Shown: positions 8,138 through 16,171, numbered from the stretch's first letter. The stretch is 52,313 bases of DNA from an uncultured Clostridia bacterium (GCA_944388705.1 CALXJU010000010.1:1-52313), one strand, 5' to 3'. Notes: generated by a model from the sequence alone, not told the origin. A program made the numbers and translations.

Positions 8138-9031
8138 GTGATTAAAATAACTATATATTTAGATATAATTTTTTTCGAAAATCTAATAATGAATTCTATA
8201 ATTTTATATGCGACTTCAATAATTTTGAAATTAAAACCAAAATTTTTTAGGATTTTAATATCAAGCGTAATAGGAAGTATATATTCAATAATTTTATATA
8301 TTACAGAAATGAAAATATATTCATCAATAATATCAAAAATAATATTATCAATAATAATGACATATGTAGCATTTAATCCACAAAATGTAAAAAAGATGTG
8401 GAAACAAATCCTTATATTTTATCTAACATCATTTGTGTTTGGTGGAGTAGCTTTATATTTAATATATTTTTTGAAACCACAAGACATATTAATGAAAAAC
8501 GGAATGTATGTAGGAGAAAATATTTTAAAAATTATATTATTAGGAGGAATTGTAGCATTTGTTGTTATTAAAATATCTCTAAAAATAATAAAAACTAAAA
8601 TTAGTTCTAAAGATATGTATTGTAATATTAAAATTAAATTAAATGAAAAAGAAGTAGAAACAACAGCAATGCTCGATACAGGAAATTTAGTAAAAGAGCC
8701 AATTACTAATACCCCTGTAATAATAGTAGAAAGCAGTCTATTATATGAAATGCTTCCAAAAGAGATTTTAAATAATTTAGAAGAAGTTTTAAGTGGAAAT
8801 TTAAGTAACATTCCAGAAGAAATACAAGAAAAATATATATCAAAAATGAGATGTATTCCTTTTAAATCTTTAGGAAAAGAAAATGGTATGCTTCTTGGAA
8901 TTAGAGCTGATGAAATTGAAGTTATAAAAGAAGATGAAAATAAAATAATAAAAAATGCAATTATTGGTATATATGATAAATCACTAACTAAAAGAGGGGA
9001 ATATAGAGCATTAGTTGGTATAGATTTATAA
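8138..9031 (+). CDS. spoIIGA: Pro-sigma-E processing protease SpoIIGA
   Basis: SpoIIGA is the membrane aspartic protease that matures pro-sigma-E at the sporulation septum. The N-terminal half has about five hydrophobic segments starting IYLDIIFFENLIMNSIIL. The C-terminal half carries the catalytic AMLDTGNLVKEP motif (Asp180 counted from GTG). The start is uncertain because there is no ATG. GTG 8138 sits inside the Shine-Dalgarno-like AAAAGGTGAT. ATA 8147 is 6 bp after GGTG, exactly where sigE has its ATG, so an ATA start (294 residues) is plausible. sigE is not immediately downstream, as it usually is, because a toxin-antitoxin locus intervenes. Confidence 0.92.
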   Translation: MIKITIYLDIIFFENLIMNSIILYATSIILKLKPKFFRILISSVIGSIYSIILYITEMKIYSSIISKIILSIIMTYVAFNPQNVKKMWKQILIFYLTSFVFGGVALYLIYFLKPQDILMKNGMYVGENILKIILLGGIVAFVVIKISLKIIKTKISSKDMYCNIKIKLNEKEVETTAMLDTGNLVKEPITNTPVIIVESSLLYEMLPKEILNNLEEVLSGNLSNIPEEIQEKYISKMRCIPFKSLGKENGMLLGIRADEIEVIKEDENKIIKNAIIGIYDKSLTKRGEYRALVGIDL

Positions 9032-9049
9032 AATAAATAAAAGTAAATA

Positions 9050-9073
9050 AAACCTTGAGTTTTCAAGGTTTTT
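9050..9073 (+). terminator. Intrinsic terminator after spoIIGA
   Basis: AACCTTGA (9051-9058) pairs with TCAAGGTT (9063-9070), followed by T residues. It ends spoIIGA transcription before the convergent toxin-antitoxin locus, so sigE needs its own promoter. Confidence 0.75.
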
Positions 9074-9078
9074 GAAAG

Positions 9079-9346
9079 TTAAATATTTTCATAGTGTGAC
9101 CATAATGAGATAATTTTAATTGTTTTCTCTTTTTCATAAATTTGATATATTAGTCTATGTTGTATATTTAATCGTCTTGAATATGCACCGTTCTAAATCT
9201 CCAAGTAGTTTTTCATAGGGAGGTGGGGTTTGGTAAGGATTATTTTTTATTACTTCAATCAAATTTTTTGCTTTTTTGTTTATAGAACTTGTTTTTATTT
9301 TTTCAATGTCTTTTATTGCTTTTTTTGTGAATACTATTTTATACAT
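9079..9346 (-). pseudogene. Frameshifted YoeB/Txe-family toxin
   Basis: The first 52 codons from ATG 9346 encode a RelE-superfamily, YoeB-like start (MYKIVFTKKAIKDIEKI, then YEKLLGDLE). An extra base near 9190 shifts the frame, and translation then ends at 9155. Skipping that base restores 36 more codons (GAYSRRLNIQHRLIYQIY to IISLWSHYENI) ending at 9079, the usual toxin C-terminus with the catalytic region. An intact toxin would be 88 residues. It starts 1 bp after the antitoxin stop, behind GAGGTGG. It is either a broken toxin, a sequencing error, or a phase-variable state. Confidence 0.85.
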
Positions 9347-9347
9347 T

Positions 9348-9596
9348 TTACCAATCCACCTCATTTTCATCAACACATTCTTCTAATTTTTCTTTCATTC
9401 CCTCAATTACATCTTCTTTTAATTTTTTATTACTTGAAATTTCTAATGTTGCTATTAAATTATTGTAATCTTCTTCACTTAATATAACAGCATTTCCATT
9501 TTTTGTAGAAATATTTATAGGTTCATTATATTTAATAGTTTGTTCTAGTAGATTGTAAATATCATTTCTAAAATTTGTTATATTTATATTTGTCAT
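9348..9596 (-). CDS. Phd/YefM-family antitoxin
   Basis: This 82-residue protein has the Phd/YefM layout. An N-terminal DNA-binding part (MTNINITNFRNDIYNLLEQT and NEPINISTKNGNAVILSEED) is followed by an acidic C-terminal tail (KEKLEECVDENEVDW) that would wrap the toxin. ATG 9596 is chosen because AGGAGG lies 8 bp upstream. A GTG nine bases earlier overlaps that site. It forms an operon with the frameshifted toxin and probably autoregulates its promoter at 9617-9645. Both run against the surrounding genes. Confidence 0.88.
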   Translation of the reverse strand: MTNINITNFRNDIYNLLEQTIKYNEPINISTKNGNAVILSEEDYNNLIATLEISSNKKLKEDVIEGMKEKLEECVDENEVDW

Positions 9597-9616
9597 TATA
9601 AACACCTCCTAAATAT

Positions 9617-9645
9617 ATTGTAACATACGTTTTTATGTACGTCAA
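9617..9645 (-). promoter_or_regulatory. Promoter of the toxin-antitoxin operon
   Basis: On the minus strand TTGACG (9645-9640) and TACAAT (9622-9617) are separated by 17 bp. ACATA and TATGT half-sites inside the spacer make a small palindrome where an autoregulating antitoxin could bind. The promoter is well supported by sequence. The operator is inferred. Confidence 0.7.
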
Positions 9646-9713
9646 TATTATTGTATGTAAAATTTTTAATTTTATTCTAGTAAAAATTCAGAAGTAGACA
9701 ATAATTTTTAGAG

Positions 9714-9778
9714 TGTCGATTATTTCTTTTTTTCTACAATAAGAATAGACAGTATTTGCAAAATAAAAGTTGTACAAT
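9714..9778 (+). promoter_or_regulatory. Spo0A-type promoter of sigE
   Basis: TAGACA (9746-9751) and TACAAT (9773-9778) are 21 bp apart. TTCTACAA (9732-9739) lies before the -35, as in the spoIIGA promoter. TGTCGAT (9714-9720) is a second 0A-box-like site with one mismatch to TGTCGAA. The TACAAT overlaps a possible upstream TTG start for sigE, which rules that start out. Confidence 0.6.
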
Positions 9779-9796
9779 AAAAACGAGGTGAAGAAA

Positions 9797-10537
9797 ATGA
9801 ATTTTATAGAAATGATTAAAAAAAGTATAAATACAATATGTGCAAAATATATGGAAGGTAAACTAGAAGAAAATGAAATTCTTCCTATATTCTATATTGC
9901 AGGAAGTCAAACACTTCCGCCACCATTAAACCCAGAGGAAGAAGAAGAAACTATAAAAAAATTAGATACTGATGAAAAAACAGAAGCAAGAAAAATATTA
10001 GTAGAGAGAAATTTAAGATTAGTTGTATATATTGCCAAAAAGTTTGAAAATACAGGAATAGGTATAGAAGATTTAATTTCAATAGGAACAATAGGATTAA
10101 TGAAAAGTGTAAATACATTTAATTCAGAAAAAAAAATCAAGTTAGCAACATATGCATCAAGATGTATAGAAAACGAAATTTTAATGTACCTAAGAAGAAA
10201 TAATAAAATAAAAACAGAAGTTTCAATAGATGAACCATTAAACAAAGATAGTGATGGAAATGAATTGTTATTATCAGATATTTTAGGTACAGATTCTGAT
10301 GTAACTTCAAGAAACCTAGAAGATGAAGTTGATATGAAGCTTTTGAAAGAAGCTATAAAGAAATTAAATGATAGAGAAAAAAATATAATGGAGATGAGAT
10401 TTGGATTTATTAGTGGAAAAGAAAAAACACAAAAAGAAGTTGCAGATGAATTGGGAATATCACAAAGTTATATATCAAGACTAGAGAAAAAAATAATAAA
10501 TAAAATGAAAAAAGATATAATGAGTAAAACTGGATAA
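9797..10537 (+). CDS. sigE: RNA polymerase sporulation sigma factor SigE (pro-sigma-E)
   Basis: Sigma-E directs early mother-cell transcription. The 246-residue product has a hydrophobic N-terminal pro-region (about residues 1-30) followed by [12 protein letters not shown], the usual boundary, so cleavage by SpoIIGA is expected. Region 2 contains [13 protein letters not shown] and [15 protein letters not shown]. Region 4 contains [23 protein letters not shown] 9797 is 6 bp after GAGGTG. The gene is normally cotranscribed with spoIIGA, but here it has a separate, nearly duplicated promoter. Confidence 0.96.
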   Translation: MNFIEMIKKSINTICAKYMEGKLEENEILPIFYIAGSQTLPPPLNPEEEEETIKKLDTDEKTEARKILVERNLRLVVYIAKKFENTGIGIEDLISIGTIGLMKSVNTFNSEKKIKLATYASRCIENEILMYLRRNNKIKTEVSIDEPLNKDSDGNELLLSDILGTDSDVTSRNLEDEVDMKLLKEAIKKLNDREKNIMEMRFGFISGKEKTQKEVADELGISQSYISRLEKKIINKMKKDIMSKTG

Positions 10538-10546
10538 CAAAAAACA

Positions 10547-10602
10547 TTTCATCCTCTTTAAAAATCATAAATAAAGTGTTATAATACAAAAGGAGGATGA
10601 AA
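10547..10602 (+). promoter_or_regulatory. Inverted repeat that would mask the next ribosome binding site
   Basis: TTTCATCCTC (10547-10556) is the exact complement of GAGGATGAAA (10593-10602), which includes most of the AGGAGG of the following gene. A TATAAT-like hexamer (about 10580) lies in the loop. Read-through RNA from sigE would fold and hide the site. A transcript starting in the loop would not. The regulatory role is inference. Confidence 0.5.
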
Positions 10603-10604
10603 AA

Positions 10605-11852
10605 ATGTATAGTGAATTTGGAATAAAAAAAGAAATATTAGAATTATCAAAAGAAGTAGAAAAAGAAATAGAACCTATTTTCAAAAAAATAGATGAAATA
10701 AAAGAAAAAAACAGTTTAAAAGTGTTATCAGCATTTCAAAAATGTGGATTATCAGAAATGCATTTACATACTTCAACAGGATATGGAATAGATGAAATAG
10801 GAAGAAATAAAATTGAAGAAATATATGCAGAAATAATGAAAACAGAAGATGCATTAGTAAGAGCACAACTAATATCTGGAACACATGCATTAGCAGTAAC
10901 ATTATTTGGTATATTAAGACCAGGTGATACAATGTTAAGTATAACAGGAGCACCATATGATACACTTCAAACAATTATAGGAACAAGTAAAGAAAAAAGT
11001 AAAAGCTCTTTAAAAGAATGGGGAATAAATTATGAACAAATAGAACTTTTAAATGATGACTTTAACATTGAAGCAATAAAATCAAGAGTGCAAAAACAAG
11101 ATATTAAATTAATTGAAATACAGAGGTCAAAAGGTTATTCTTCAAGAAAAAGTTTAACAATTGATAAAATAGAAAAAGCAATAAAGGCAATTAGAGAAGT
11201 AAATAAAGAAGTAATTATAATGGTAGATAATTGTTATGGAGAATTTGTTGAAAGTCGAGAACCAACAGAAGTCGGAGCAGATATAATAGTAGGTTCACTA
11301 ATGAAAAACTTAGGTGCAGGAATAGCAACAAGTGGAGCATATATAGCGGGAAAAAAAGATTTAATAAAATTATGTGCAGAAAGATTAACTGCTCCAGGAG
11401 TAGGAAAAGAAATTGGACCATCATTAAATCAAAATACATTATTTATAAAAGGATTATTTTTTGCACCAAGTGTAGTAGCAAGTAGTGTAAAAACAGCAGT
11501 ATTTGCTAGTAGAATTCTTGAGAGATTAGGATATAATGTTAATCCAAAATATGATGAGCCAAGAGCAGATATTGTGCAAACAATAGAATTAGGTTCAGCA
11601 GAAAAACTTATAAAATTTTGTCAAGGAATACAAAAAGGTTCACCAATAGATTCGAATGTAATACCAGAACCAAGCCCAATGGGAGGATATGATGATAATA
11701 TTATAATGGCAGCAGGAACATTTACAGAAGGTTCAACAATAGAATTAAGTTGTGATGGACCTATAAGAGAGCCATATACTGCATATATGCAAGGAGGTCT
11801 AACATATGAATATGGAAAATTAGGAATATTAAAAGCTATTTCTAATTTTTGA
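10605..11852 (+). CDS. Aluminium-resistance / methionine gamma-lyase family PLP enzyme (YnbB-like)
   Basis: This 415-residue protein belongs to the fold-type I PLP family annotated as methionine gamma-lyase/aluminium resistance. Motifs seen are GTHALAVTLFGILRPGD for cofactor binding, EIQRSKGYSSRKSLTI, MVDNCYGEFVE with the PLP-ring aspartate, and GSLMKNLGAG, whose lysine is the likely Schiff-base residue. The C-terminal TFTEGSTIELSCDGPIREPY is a family signature. Members are widespread in Clostridia, often near hfq, miaA or sporulation genes. The true substrate is not settled. The gene follows sigE with an own promoter-like TATAAT. Confidence 0.88.
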   Translation: MYSEFGIKKEILELSKEVEKEIEPIFKKIDEIKEKNSLKVLSAFQKCGLSEMHLHTSTGYGIDEIGRNKIEEIYAEIMKTEDALVRAQLISGTHALAVTLFGILRPGDTMLSITGAPYDTLQTIIGTSKEKSKSSLKEWGINYEQIELLNDDFNIEAIKSRVQKQDIKLIEIQRSKGYSSRKSLTIDKIEKAIKAIREVNKEVIIMVDNCYGEFVESREPTEVGADIIVGSLMKNLGAGIATSGAYIAGKKDLIKLCAERLTAPGVGKEIGPSLNQNTLFIKGLFFAPSVVASSVKTAVFASRILERLGYNVNPKYDEPRADIVQTIELGSAEKLIKFCQGIQKGSPIDSNVIPEPSPMGGYDDNIIMAAGTFTEGSTIELSCDGPIREPYTAYMQGGLTYEYGKLGILKAISNF

Positions 11853-11872
11853 TAGAAAAAAATAAAAAAAAC

Positions 11873-11901
11873 TTGTATAATGGCAAAAATTGTGATATAA
11901 A
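11873..11901 (+). promoter_or_regulatory. Putative promoter of the response regulator gene
   Basis: TTGTAT (11873-11878) and TATAAA (11896-11901) are 17 bp apart and lie about 35 bp before the ATG. This is a reasonable vegetative promoter in AT-rich DNA. Confidence 0.5.
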
Positions 11902-11933
11902 ATATACAACAAAGAAAATACTGGAGGATTAAT

Positions 11934-12680
11934 ATGGAAGATAATTATGAATATGAAAAAAAGACAATTTTAGTAGTTGACGATGAACAAAAGATAGTAG
12001 AATTGTTAGAACATAATTTAAGAAGAGAAGGTTATAATGTACTAGAAGCAAATGATGGAGTAACAGCAGTAGAAATAGCAAAAGAACAAAGACCAGATTT
12101 AATCTTATTAGATATAATGCTTCCAAGACTAGATGGACTTTCAGTATGCAAAAAAATAAAAAATATTTATAATGTACCAATACTAATGGTAACAGCAAAA
12201 GGTGATGAATTAGATAAAATAGTTGGACTAGAATTAGGAGCTGATGACTATATAACCAAACCATTTAGTGTAAGAGAAGTAATGGCAAGAGTAAAGGCAA
12301 ATTTAAGAAAAGTTGAAGTTAATTTAGAAGAGGAAAAAGTTGCAAGAAAAGAAGAAAAAAAAGAAGAAAAGAAAGATACAGCAATAAAAGTTGGAGATTT
12401 AGTATTAGATTTAGAAAAATATGAAGTACATATAGGTGGAAAAGTAATAAACCTAACACTAAGAGAATTTGAAGTGTTAAAGTTCTTAGCACAACAACCA
12501 GGTCAAGTTGTAACAAGAGAAGCATTATTAGAGAGAGTATGGGGATATGAATATTACGGAGATATAAGAACAGTAGATGTAACTGTAAGAAGAATAAGAG
12601 AAAGAATAGAAAAAGACACATCAAATCCGCAAATACTTATAACAAAAAGAGGAGTAGGATATTACATTCCAAATAAATAG
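11934..12680 (+). CDS. OmpR/PhoB-family response regulator (WalR/PhoP-like)
   Basis: The receiver domain (residues about 11-125) has the acidic pair Asp16-Asp17, phosphoacceptor Asp60 in LLDIMLPRLDG, and the conserved lysine in YITKPF. A winged-helix output domain (about 152-247) contains LTLREFEVLKFLA and RTVDVTVRRIRERIE. Between them lies an unusual highly charged linker (about residues 131-150, mostly E and K). The closest family is WalR/PhoP, which in Firmicutes controls wall metabolism or phosphate. The matching type of kinase is not adjacent but lies at 29,035. Their partnership is inferred. Confidence 0.9.
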   Translation: MEDNYEYEKKTILVVDDEQKIVELLEHNLRREGYNVLEANDGVTAVEIAKEQRPDLILLDIMLPRLDGLSVCKKIKNIYNVPILMVTAKGDELDKIVGLELGADDYITKPFSVREVMARVKANLRKVEVNLEEEKVARKEEKKEEKKDTAIKVGDLVLDLEKYEVHIGGKVINLTLREFEVLKFLAQQPGQVVTREALLERVWGYEYYGDIRTVDVTVRRIRERIEKDTSNPQILITKRGVGYYIPNK

Positions 12681-12712
12681 GACTACCGTAAAAATAAAAT
12701 AAAGATAGAAAA

Positions 12713-12737
12713 AGCGGACCCAAAAGGTTCGTTTTTT
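12713..12737 (+). terminator. Intrinsic terminator after the response regulator
   Basis: AGCGGACC (12713-12720) pairs with GGTTCGTT (12726-12733) using G-U pairs, followed by T residues. It separates the regulator from ispG. Confidence 0.65.
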
Positions 12738-12752
12738 AGATAGGAGCAAAAA

Positions 12753-13805
12753 ATGACAAGAGAAAATACAAGAAAAATTAAAGTAGGAAATGTGCAAATT
12801 GGAGGACAAAATAAAGTAATAATACAATCAATGTGTAATACTAAAACAAAAGATATAAAATCAACAGTAGAACAAATAATAGAGTTAGAAAAAGCAGGAT
12901 GTGAAATAATAAGAGTTGCATGTTTAGATATAGAAGATGCAAAAGCGATAAAAGAAATAAAAAAACAAATTCATATTCCAATAGTTGCTGATATACATTT
13001 TGATTATAAAATAGCATTACAAGCAATAGAAGCAGGTGTAGACAAAATTCGTATAAACCCAGGAAATATTGGTGATGAAGAAAAAGTAAAAAAAGTAGTA
13101 GAAGGATGTAGAGAACATAATATTCCAATAAGAATAGGTGTAAATGCAGGTTCATTAGAAAAAGATTTATTAGAGAAATATGGAAAGCCAACAGCAGAAA
13201 CAATGGTAGAAAGTGCAAAAAGACATGTAGAAATTCTAGAAAAATTAGAATTTTATGATATAGCAATATCTTTAAAAGCATCAAATTTAGATTTATGTAT
13301 AGAAGCATATGAACAAGCTGCAAAAGAATTTCCATATCCATTACACTTGGGAATAACAGAAGCAGGGACAGAATTTAGTGGAACAATTAAATCAAGTATA
13401 GGACTTGGAGTTCTACTAAGAGAAGGAATAGGAGATACATTAAGAGTATCATTATCAGATGACCCAATTAAAGAAATAAAAGTAGCAAAAGAAATATTAA
13501 AAGATTGCAATTTATATAAAGGAGTTCCAACACTAGTAGCATGTCCAACATGTGGAAGAACACAAATAGATTTAATTCCAATTGCAAAAGAAGTAGAAGA
13601 ATTTTTACAAACTATAAATTCAAATATAACAGTTGCAGTAATGGGGTGTGCAGTAAATGGACCAGGAGAAGCAAGAGAAGCAGATATAGGAATAGCAGGA
13701 GGAATAAAAGAAGGGTTATTATTTAAAAAAGGAAAAATAATAAAAAAAGTACCACAAGAAAAAATAGTAGAAGTATTGAAAAAAGAAATATTAGAAATGA
13801 TATGA
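12753..13805 (+). CDS. ispG: 4-hydroxy-3-methylbut-2-en-1-yl diphosphate synthase (GcpE)
   Basis: IspG is a 4Fe-4S enzyme of the MEP pathway that converts MEcPP to HMBPP, the substrate of the next gene. The 350 residues form the TIM barrel plus the C-terminal iron-sulfur domain. Cluster cysteines are visible in [13 protein letters not shown] and in [11 protein letters not shown]. Substrate-binding segments include RINPGNIG and GVNAGSLE. The start follows ATAGGAGC by 6 bp. ispG, ispH and trmL run closely together, giving the last two steps to isoprenoid diphosphates and hence the undecaprenyl carrier for wall synthesis. Confidence 0.96.
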   Translation: MTRENTRKIKVGNVQIGGQNKVIIQSMCNTKTKDIKSTVEQIIELEKAGCEIIRVACLDIEDAKAIKEIKKQIHIPIVADIHFDYKIALQAIEAGVDKIRINPGNIGDEEKVKKVVEGCREHNIPIRIGVNAGSLEKDLLEKYGKPTAETMVESAKRHVEILEKLEFYDIAISLKASNLDLCIEAYEQAAKEFPYPLHLGITEAGTEFSGTIKSSIGLGVLLREGIGDTLRVSLSDDPIKEIKVAKEILKDCNLYKGVPTLVACPTCGRTQIDLIPIAKEVEEFLQTINSNITVAVMGCAVNGPGEAREADIGIAGGIKEGLLFKKGKIIKKVPQEKIVEVLKKEILEMI

Positions 13806-13816
13806 GGAAATAGAAG

Positions 13817-14719
13817 ATGGAAATAATAATAGGAAAAACTTCAGGGTTTTGTGCTGGAGTAAAAAATGCAGTAGCAAATGCAGAAAAAGAAATACAAAAA
13901 ACAAATCAAAAAATACACTGTTTAGGAGAACTTGTACATAATAAACAAGTTATACAAAAACTTGAAAAAGAAGGATTAGAAACAATAGAAAATATAGAAC
14001 AAGCAATTGGAAAAACAATAATAAGAGCACATGGAGTATCAAAACAAATATATGAAAAAGCTAAAAAAAGAAAAATCCAATTAATAGATTTAACTTGTCC
14101 AAAAGTTTTAAAAATACATAAAATAGCAGAAGAATATAAGAAAAAAAATTATTTTATAATTTTAGTAGGAGTAGAAAATCATCCAGAATCAATAGGAACA
14201 ATAAGTTTTTGTGGAGAAAACTCATTTATGATTAGAGATAAAGACGATATAGAACAAGCATATCAAAAATTAAAACAAACAAATTTAAAAAATGTATTAA
14301 TAATAGCTCAAACAACATATAATATGAAAAAATTTGATGAAATTGTAGAATTAATAAAAAAAATTACAGGTGAACAATATAATATAGAAGTAAAAAATAC
14401 AATTTGTACAGCAACAAAATTAAGACAAGAAGAAACCGAAAAAATTTCAAAAGAAGTAGATTGTATGATAATAGTAGGAGGCAAAAATAGTTCAAATACC
14501 AAAAAATTATATGATATAGCTAAATTAAATTGTCCAAAGGTAGAATTAGTAGAAACAATAAATGATGTAGATTTAAAAAAAATAGATAAAAATGATAAAA
14601 TAGGAATAATGGCAGGAGCTTCAACTCCAAATGAAAGTGTAGAACAAATAAAAAATGCAATAATGAAACAAGAAACAGGAGGAAAAAATGAAACTGAATA
14701 TAGTATTAGTAGAGCCTGA
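13817..14719 (+). CDS. ispH: 4-hydroxy-3-methylbut-2-enyl diphosphate reductase (LytB)
   Basis: IspH reduces HMBPP to IPP and DMAPP, the last MEP step. The three cluster cysteines are visible in GFCAGVKNAV (Cys12), DLTCPKV and NTICTATKLRQEE. HGV and AGASTPNESVEQI complete the active site. The 300-residue protein is IspH alone, without the S1-domain fusion found in some Clostridia. The last 32 bases overlap trmL in another frame, which accounts for the unconserved C-terminal tail. Confidence 0.95.
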   Translation: MEIIIGKTSGFCAGVKNAVANAEKEIQKTNQKIHCLGELVHNKQVIQKLEKEGLETIENIEQAIGKTIIRAHGVSKQIYEKAKKRKIQLIDLTCPKVLKIHKIAEEYKKKNYFIILVGVENHPESIGTISFCGENSFMIRDKDDIEQAYQKLKQTNLKNVLIIAQTTYNMKKFDEIVELIKKITGEQYNIEVKNTICTATKLRQEETEKISKEVDCMIIVGGKNSSNTKKLYDIAKLNCPKVELVETINDVDLKKIDKNDKIGIMAGASTPNESVEQIKNAIMKQETGGKNETEYSISRA

Positions 14720-15188
14720 AATACCACAAAATACAGGAAATATAGCAAGAACTTGTGCAATAACAGGTGCAAAACTTCATCTAGTACAACCATTAGGATT
14801 TAGAATAGATGATAAAACAATAAAAAGAGCAGGACTAGATTATTGGGATAAATTAGAAATAGAGGAACATATTTCATTTGAAAAATTTTTAGAAAAATAT
14901 AAACCAGAAGAAAACAATATGTTTTTTGCAACAACAAAAGGAAAAACAAAATATACTGATATAGATTATTCTAAAATGGATGAAGTATTTGTGTTATATG
15001 GTAAAGAAACAAAAGGTTTACCAGAATGGATTTTAGAAAAATACTTAAATACAAAAACAATAAGAATTCCAATGCTTCCAACATTAAGGTCATTAAATTT
15101 ATCCAATTCAGTTGCAATTATTACATATGAAATATTAAGACAACATAATTTTGAGGATTTACAAGAAATTAGTACATATTTTGACTAA
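14688..15188 (+). CDS. trmL: tRNA (cytidine/uridine-34 2'-O)-methyltransferase
   Basis: TrmL is a SPOUT-class enzyme that methylates the wobble ribose of certain leucine tRNAs. The 166 residues are full length. Motifs are PEIPQNTGNIARTC near the N-terminus, LFGKETKGLP-like YGKETKGLPEWIL, and IPMLPTLRSLNLSNSVAI, which builds the trefoil-knot SAM site. The start follows AGGAGG and lies 32 bp inside ispH, suggesting translational coupling. It is the last gene of the isp group. A fold-back element follows. Confidence 0.94.
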   Translation: MKLNIVLVEPEIPQNTGNIARTCAITGAKLHLVQPLGFRIDDKTIKRAGLDYWDKLEIEEHISFEKFLEKYKPEENNMFFATTKGKTKYTDIDYSKMDEVFVLYGKETKGLPEWILEKYLNTKTIRIPMLPTLRSLNLSNSVAIITYEILRQHNFEDLQEISTYFD

Positions 15189-15197
15189 AATTAAATA

Positions 15198-15363
15198 ATT
15201 CTGTTTGGTTGATTTTAGACATGTTTATTTTATCTAAAAGTTTATATATTACTATTCCATGGTCAAACCATATTCTGGGTCTTCGTCGGGGGTCTTGACC
15301 TTATTACATAGTAATATATAAACTTTTTATAAATTTAATATTAAAAAATCAACCAAACAGAAT
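15198..15363. repeat. Fold-back element, copy 2 (covarying core, locus-specific arms)
   Basis: The core is a 20-bp inverted repeat (15236-15255 with 15308-15327) identical to copy 1, then a helix GGTCAA/TTGACC (15261-15266 with 15295-15300), and the same 28-nt loop. The helix differs from copy 1 (GGCAAA/TTTGCC) on both sides, so pairing is kept. The outer arms (15198-15216 and 15345-15363) are a perfect 19-bp inverted repeat containing CTGTTTGGTTGA, unrelated to the arms of the other copies. It fills the gap after trmL. Confidence 0.87.
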
Positions 15364-15381
15364 AGTTTATTTTAAAACAAA

Positions 15382-15456
15382 TGTCGAAAATTGTCGATGA
15401 AAAGTTAAGAAAAATATCGAAAAAGCATTGACAAAAATAAAAAAAGTTATTATACT
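15382..15456 (+). promoter_or_regulatory. Promoter with tandem Spo0A-box-like sites
   Basis: A sigma-A promoter is present: TTGACA (15428-15433), 17 bp, TATACT (15451-15456). Upstream lie TGTCGAA (15382-15388), an exact 0A-box core, and TGTCGAT (15392-15398) exactly 10 bp later, plus a weaker TATCGAA (15415-15421) against the -35. Same-face spacing supports cooperative binding. Whether Spo0A activates or represses cannot be told. Confidence 0.65.
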
Positions 15457-15588
15457 TTTTATGAATTATATAATTTTCAAAATCATTTTCTTCAAAAAAT
15501 AAAAATCAAATAATATTTTGTCAAAAAATTAGAATAAAATTAAATTCTGAAAACAAATCAAATAACAAAATAAAAAGGAGGAATTCTT

Positions 15589-16164
15589 ATAGAAAGCGAA
15601 AATAATCAATTAATATTAAAATTATTAATAAGTGAAGATAAAGAAATATTAAAAGAAATATTTAAAAGAATATTAAGTTTAGAAATAAAAAATATAGAAT
15701 ATGATAAAAATGTACAATTAAATGATATCTCAGAATATGAATTCGAATTAATAAAAGTAAAAATGACATTATCAACAGAAGAAGAAATAGAAATGTATTT
15801 AAAAATGGTAAAAAGAAGCAAAATAAAAGAATCAATATTTTGTTATTGGTGTACAATATATGAAGAAGAATTGCTAAAAGCAAGAGAAAAAGAAAAAATA
15901 GAACCAATAATAAATAAAGTATTAATATCAGAACTAAATAAAAAGAAATTTCATACAGATGTATTTTTAGAAATAGAAAATAATAGTACAAAAATATTAG
16001 AAACAGGAACAGAAATAATGTTTTTAGAAATAATAGATTATATAAATGAATATAAAAATGAAATAAACAAATATGGAAATTTATTAAAATATTTTGATGA
16101 TAAAAATGAAGAAGTTTTATTAATAGGAATAAAAATGAAAAGAGATAGATTAGAACAATTGTAA
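15589..16164 (+). CDS. Uncharacterised protein, PD-(D/E)XK/Rpn-transposase-like fold suspected; apparent ATA start
   Basis: The open frame has AGGAGG (15576-15581) 7 bp before ATA 15589, and no ATG, GTG or TTG until 15763, where the frame is already well inside the protein. From ATA the product has 191 residues, rich in Lys, Glu and Ile. Parts of it (IEMYLKMVKRSKIKESIFCYWCTIYEE, read here as two blocks, and an IMFLEI segment) recall PDDEXK_2/Rpn proteins, but no catalytic residues are clear. It lies behind tandem Spo0A-like boxes and before a bidirectional terminator. Function is not known. Confidence 0.65.
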   Translation: MESENNQLILKLLISEDKEILKEIFKRILSLEIKNIEYDKNVQLNDISEYEFELIKVKMTLSTEEEIEMYLKMVKRSKIKESIFCYWCTIYEEELLKAREKEKIEPIINKVLISELNKKKFHTDVFLEIENNSTKILETGTEIMFLEIIDYINEYKNEINKYGNLLKYFDDKNEEVLLIGIKMKRDRLEQL

Positions 16165-16171
16165 AAGTACC

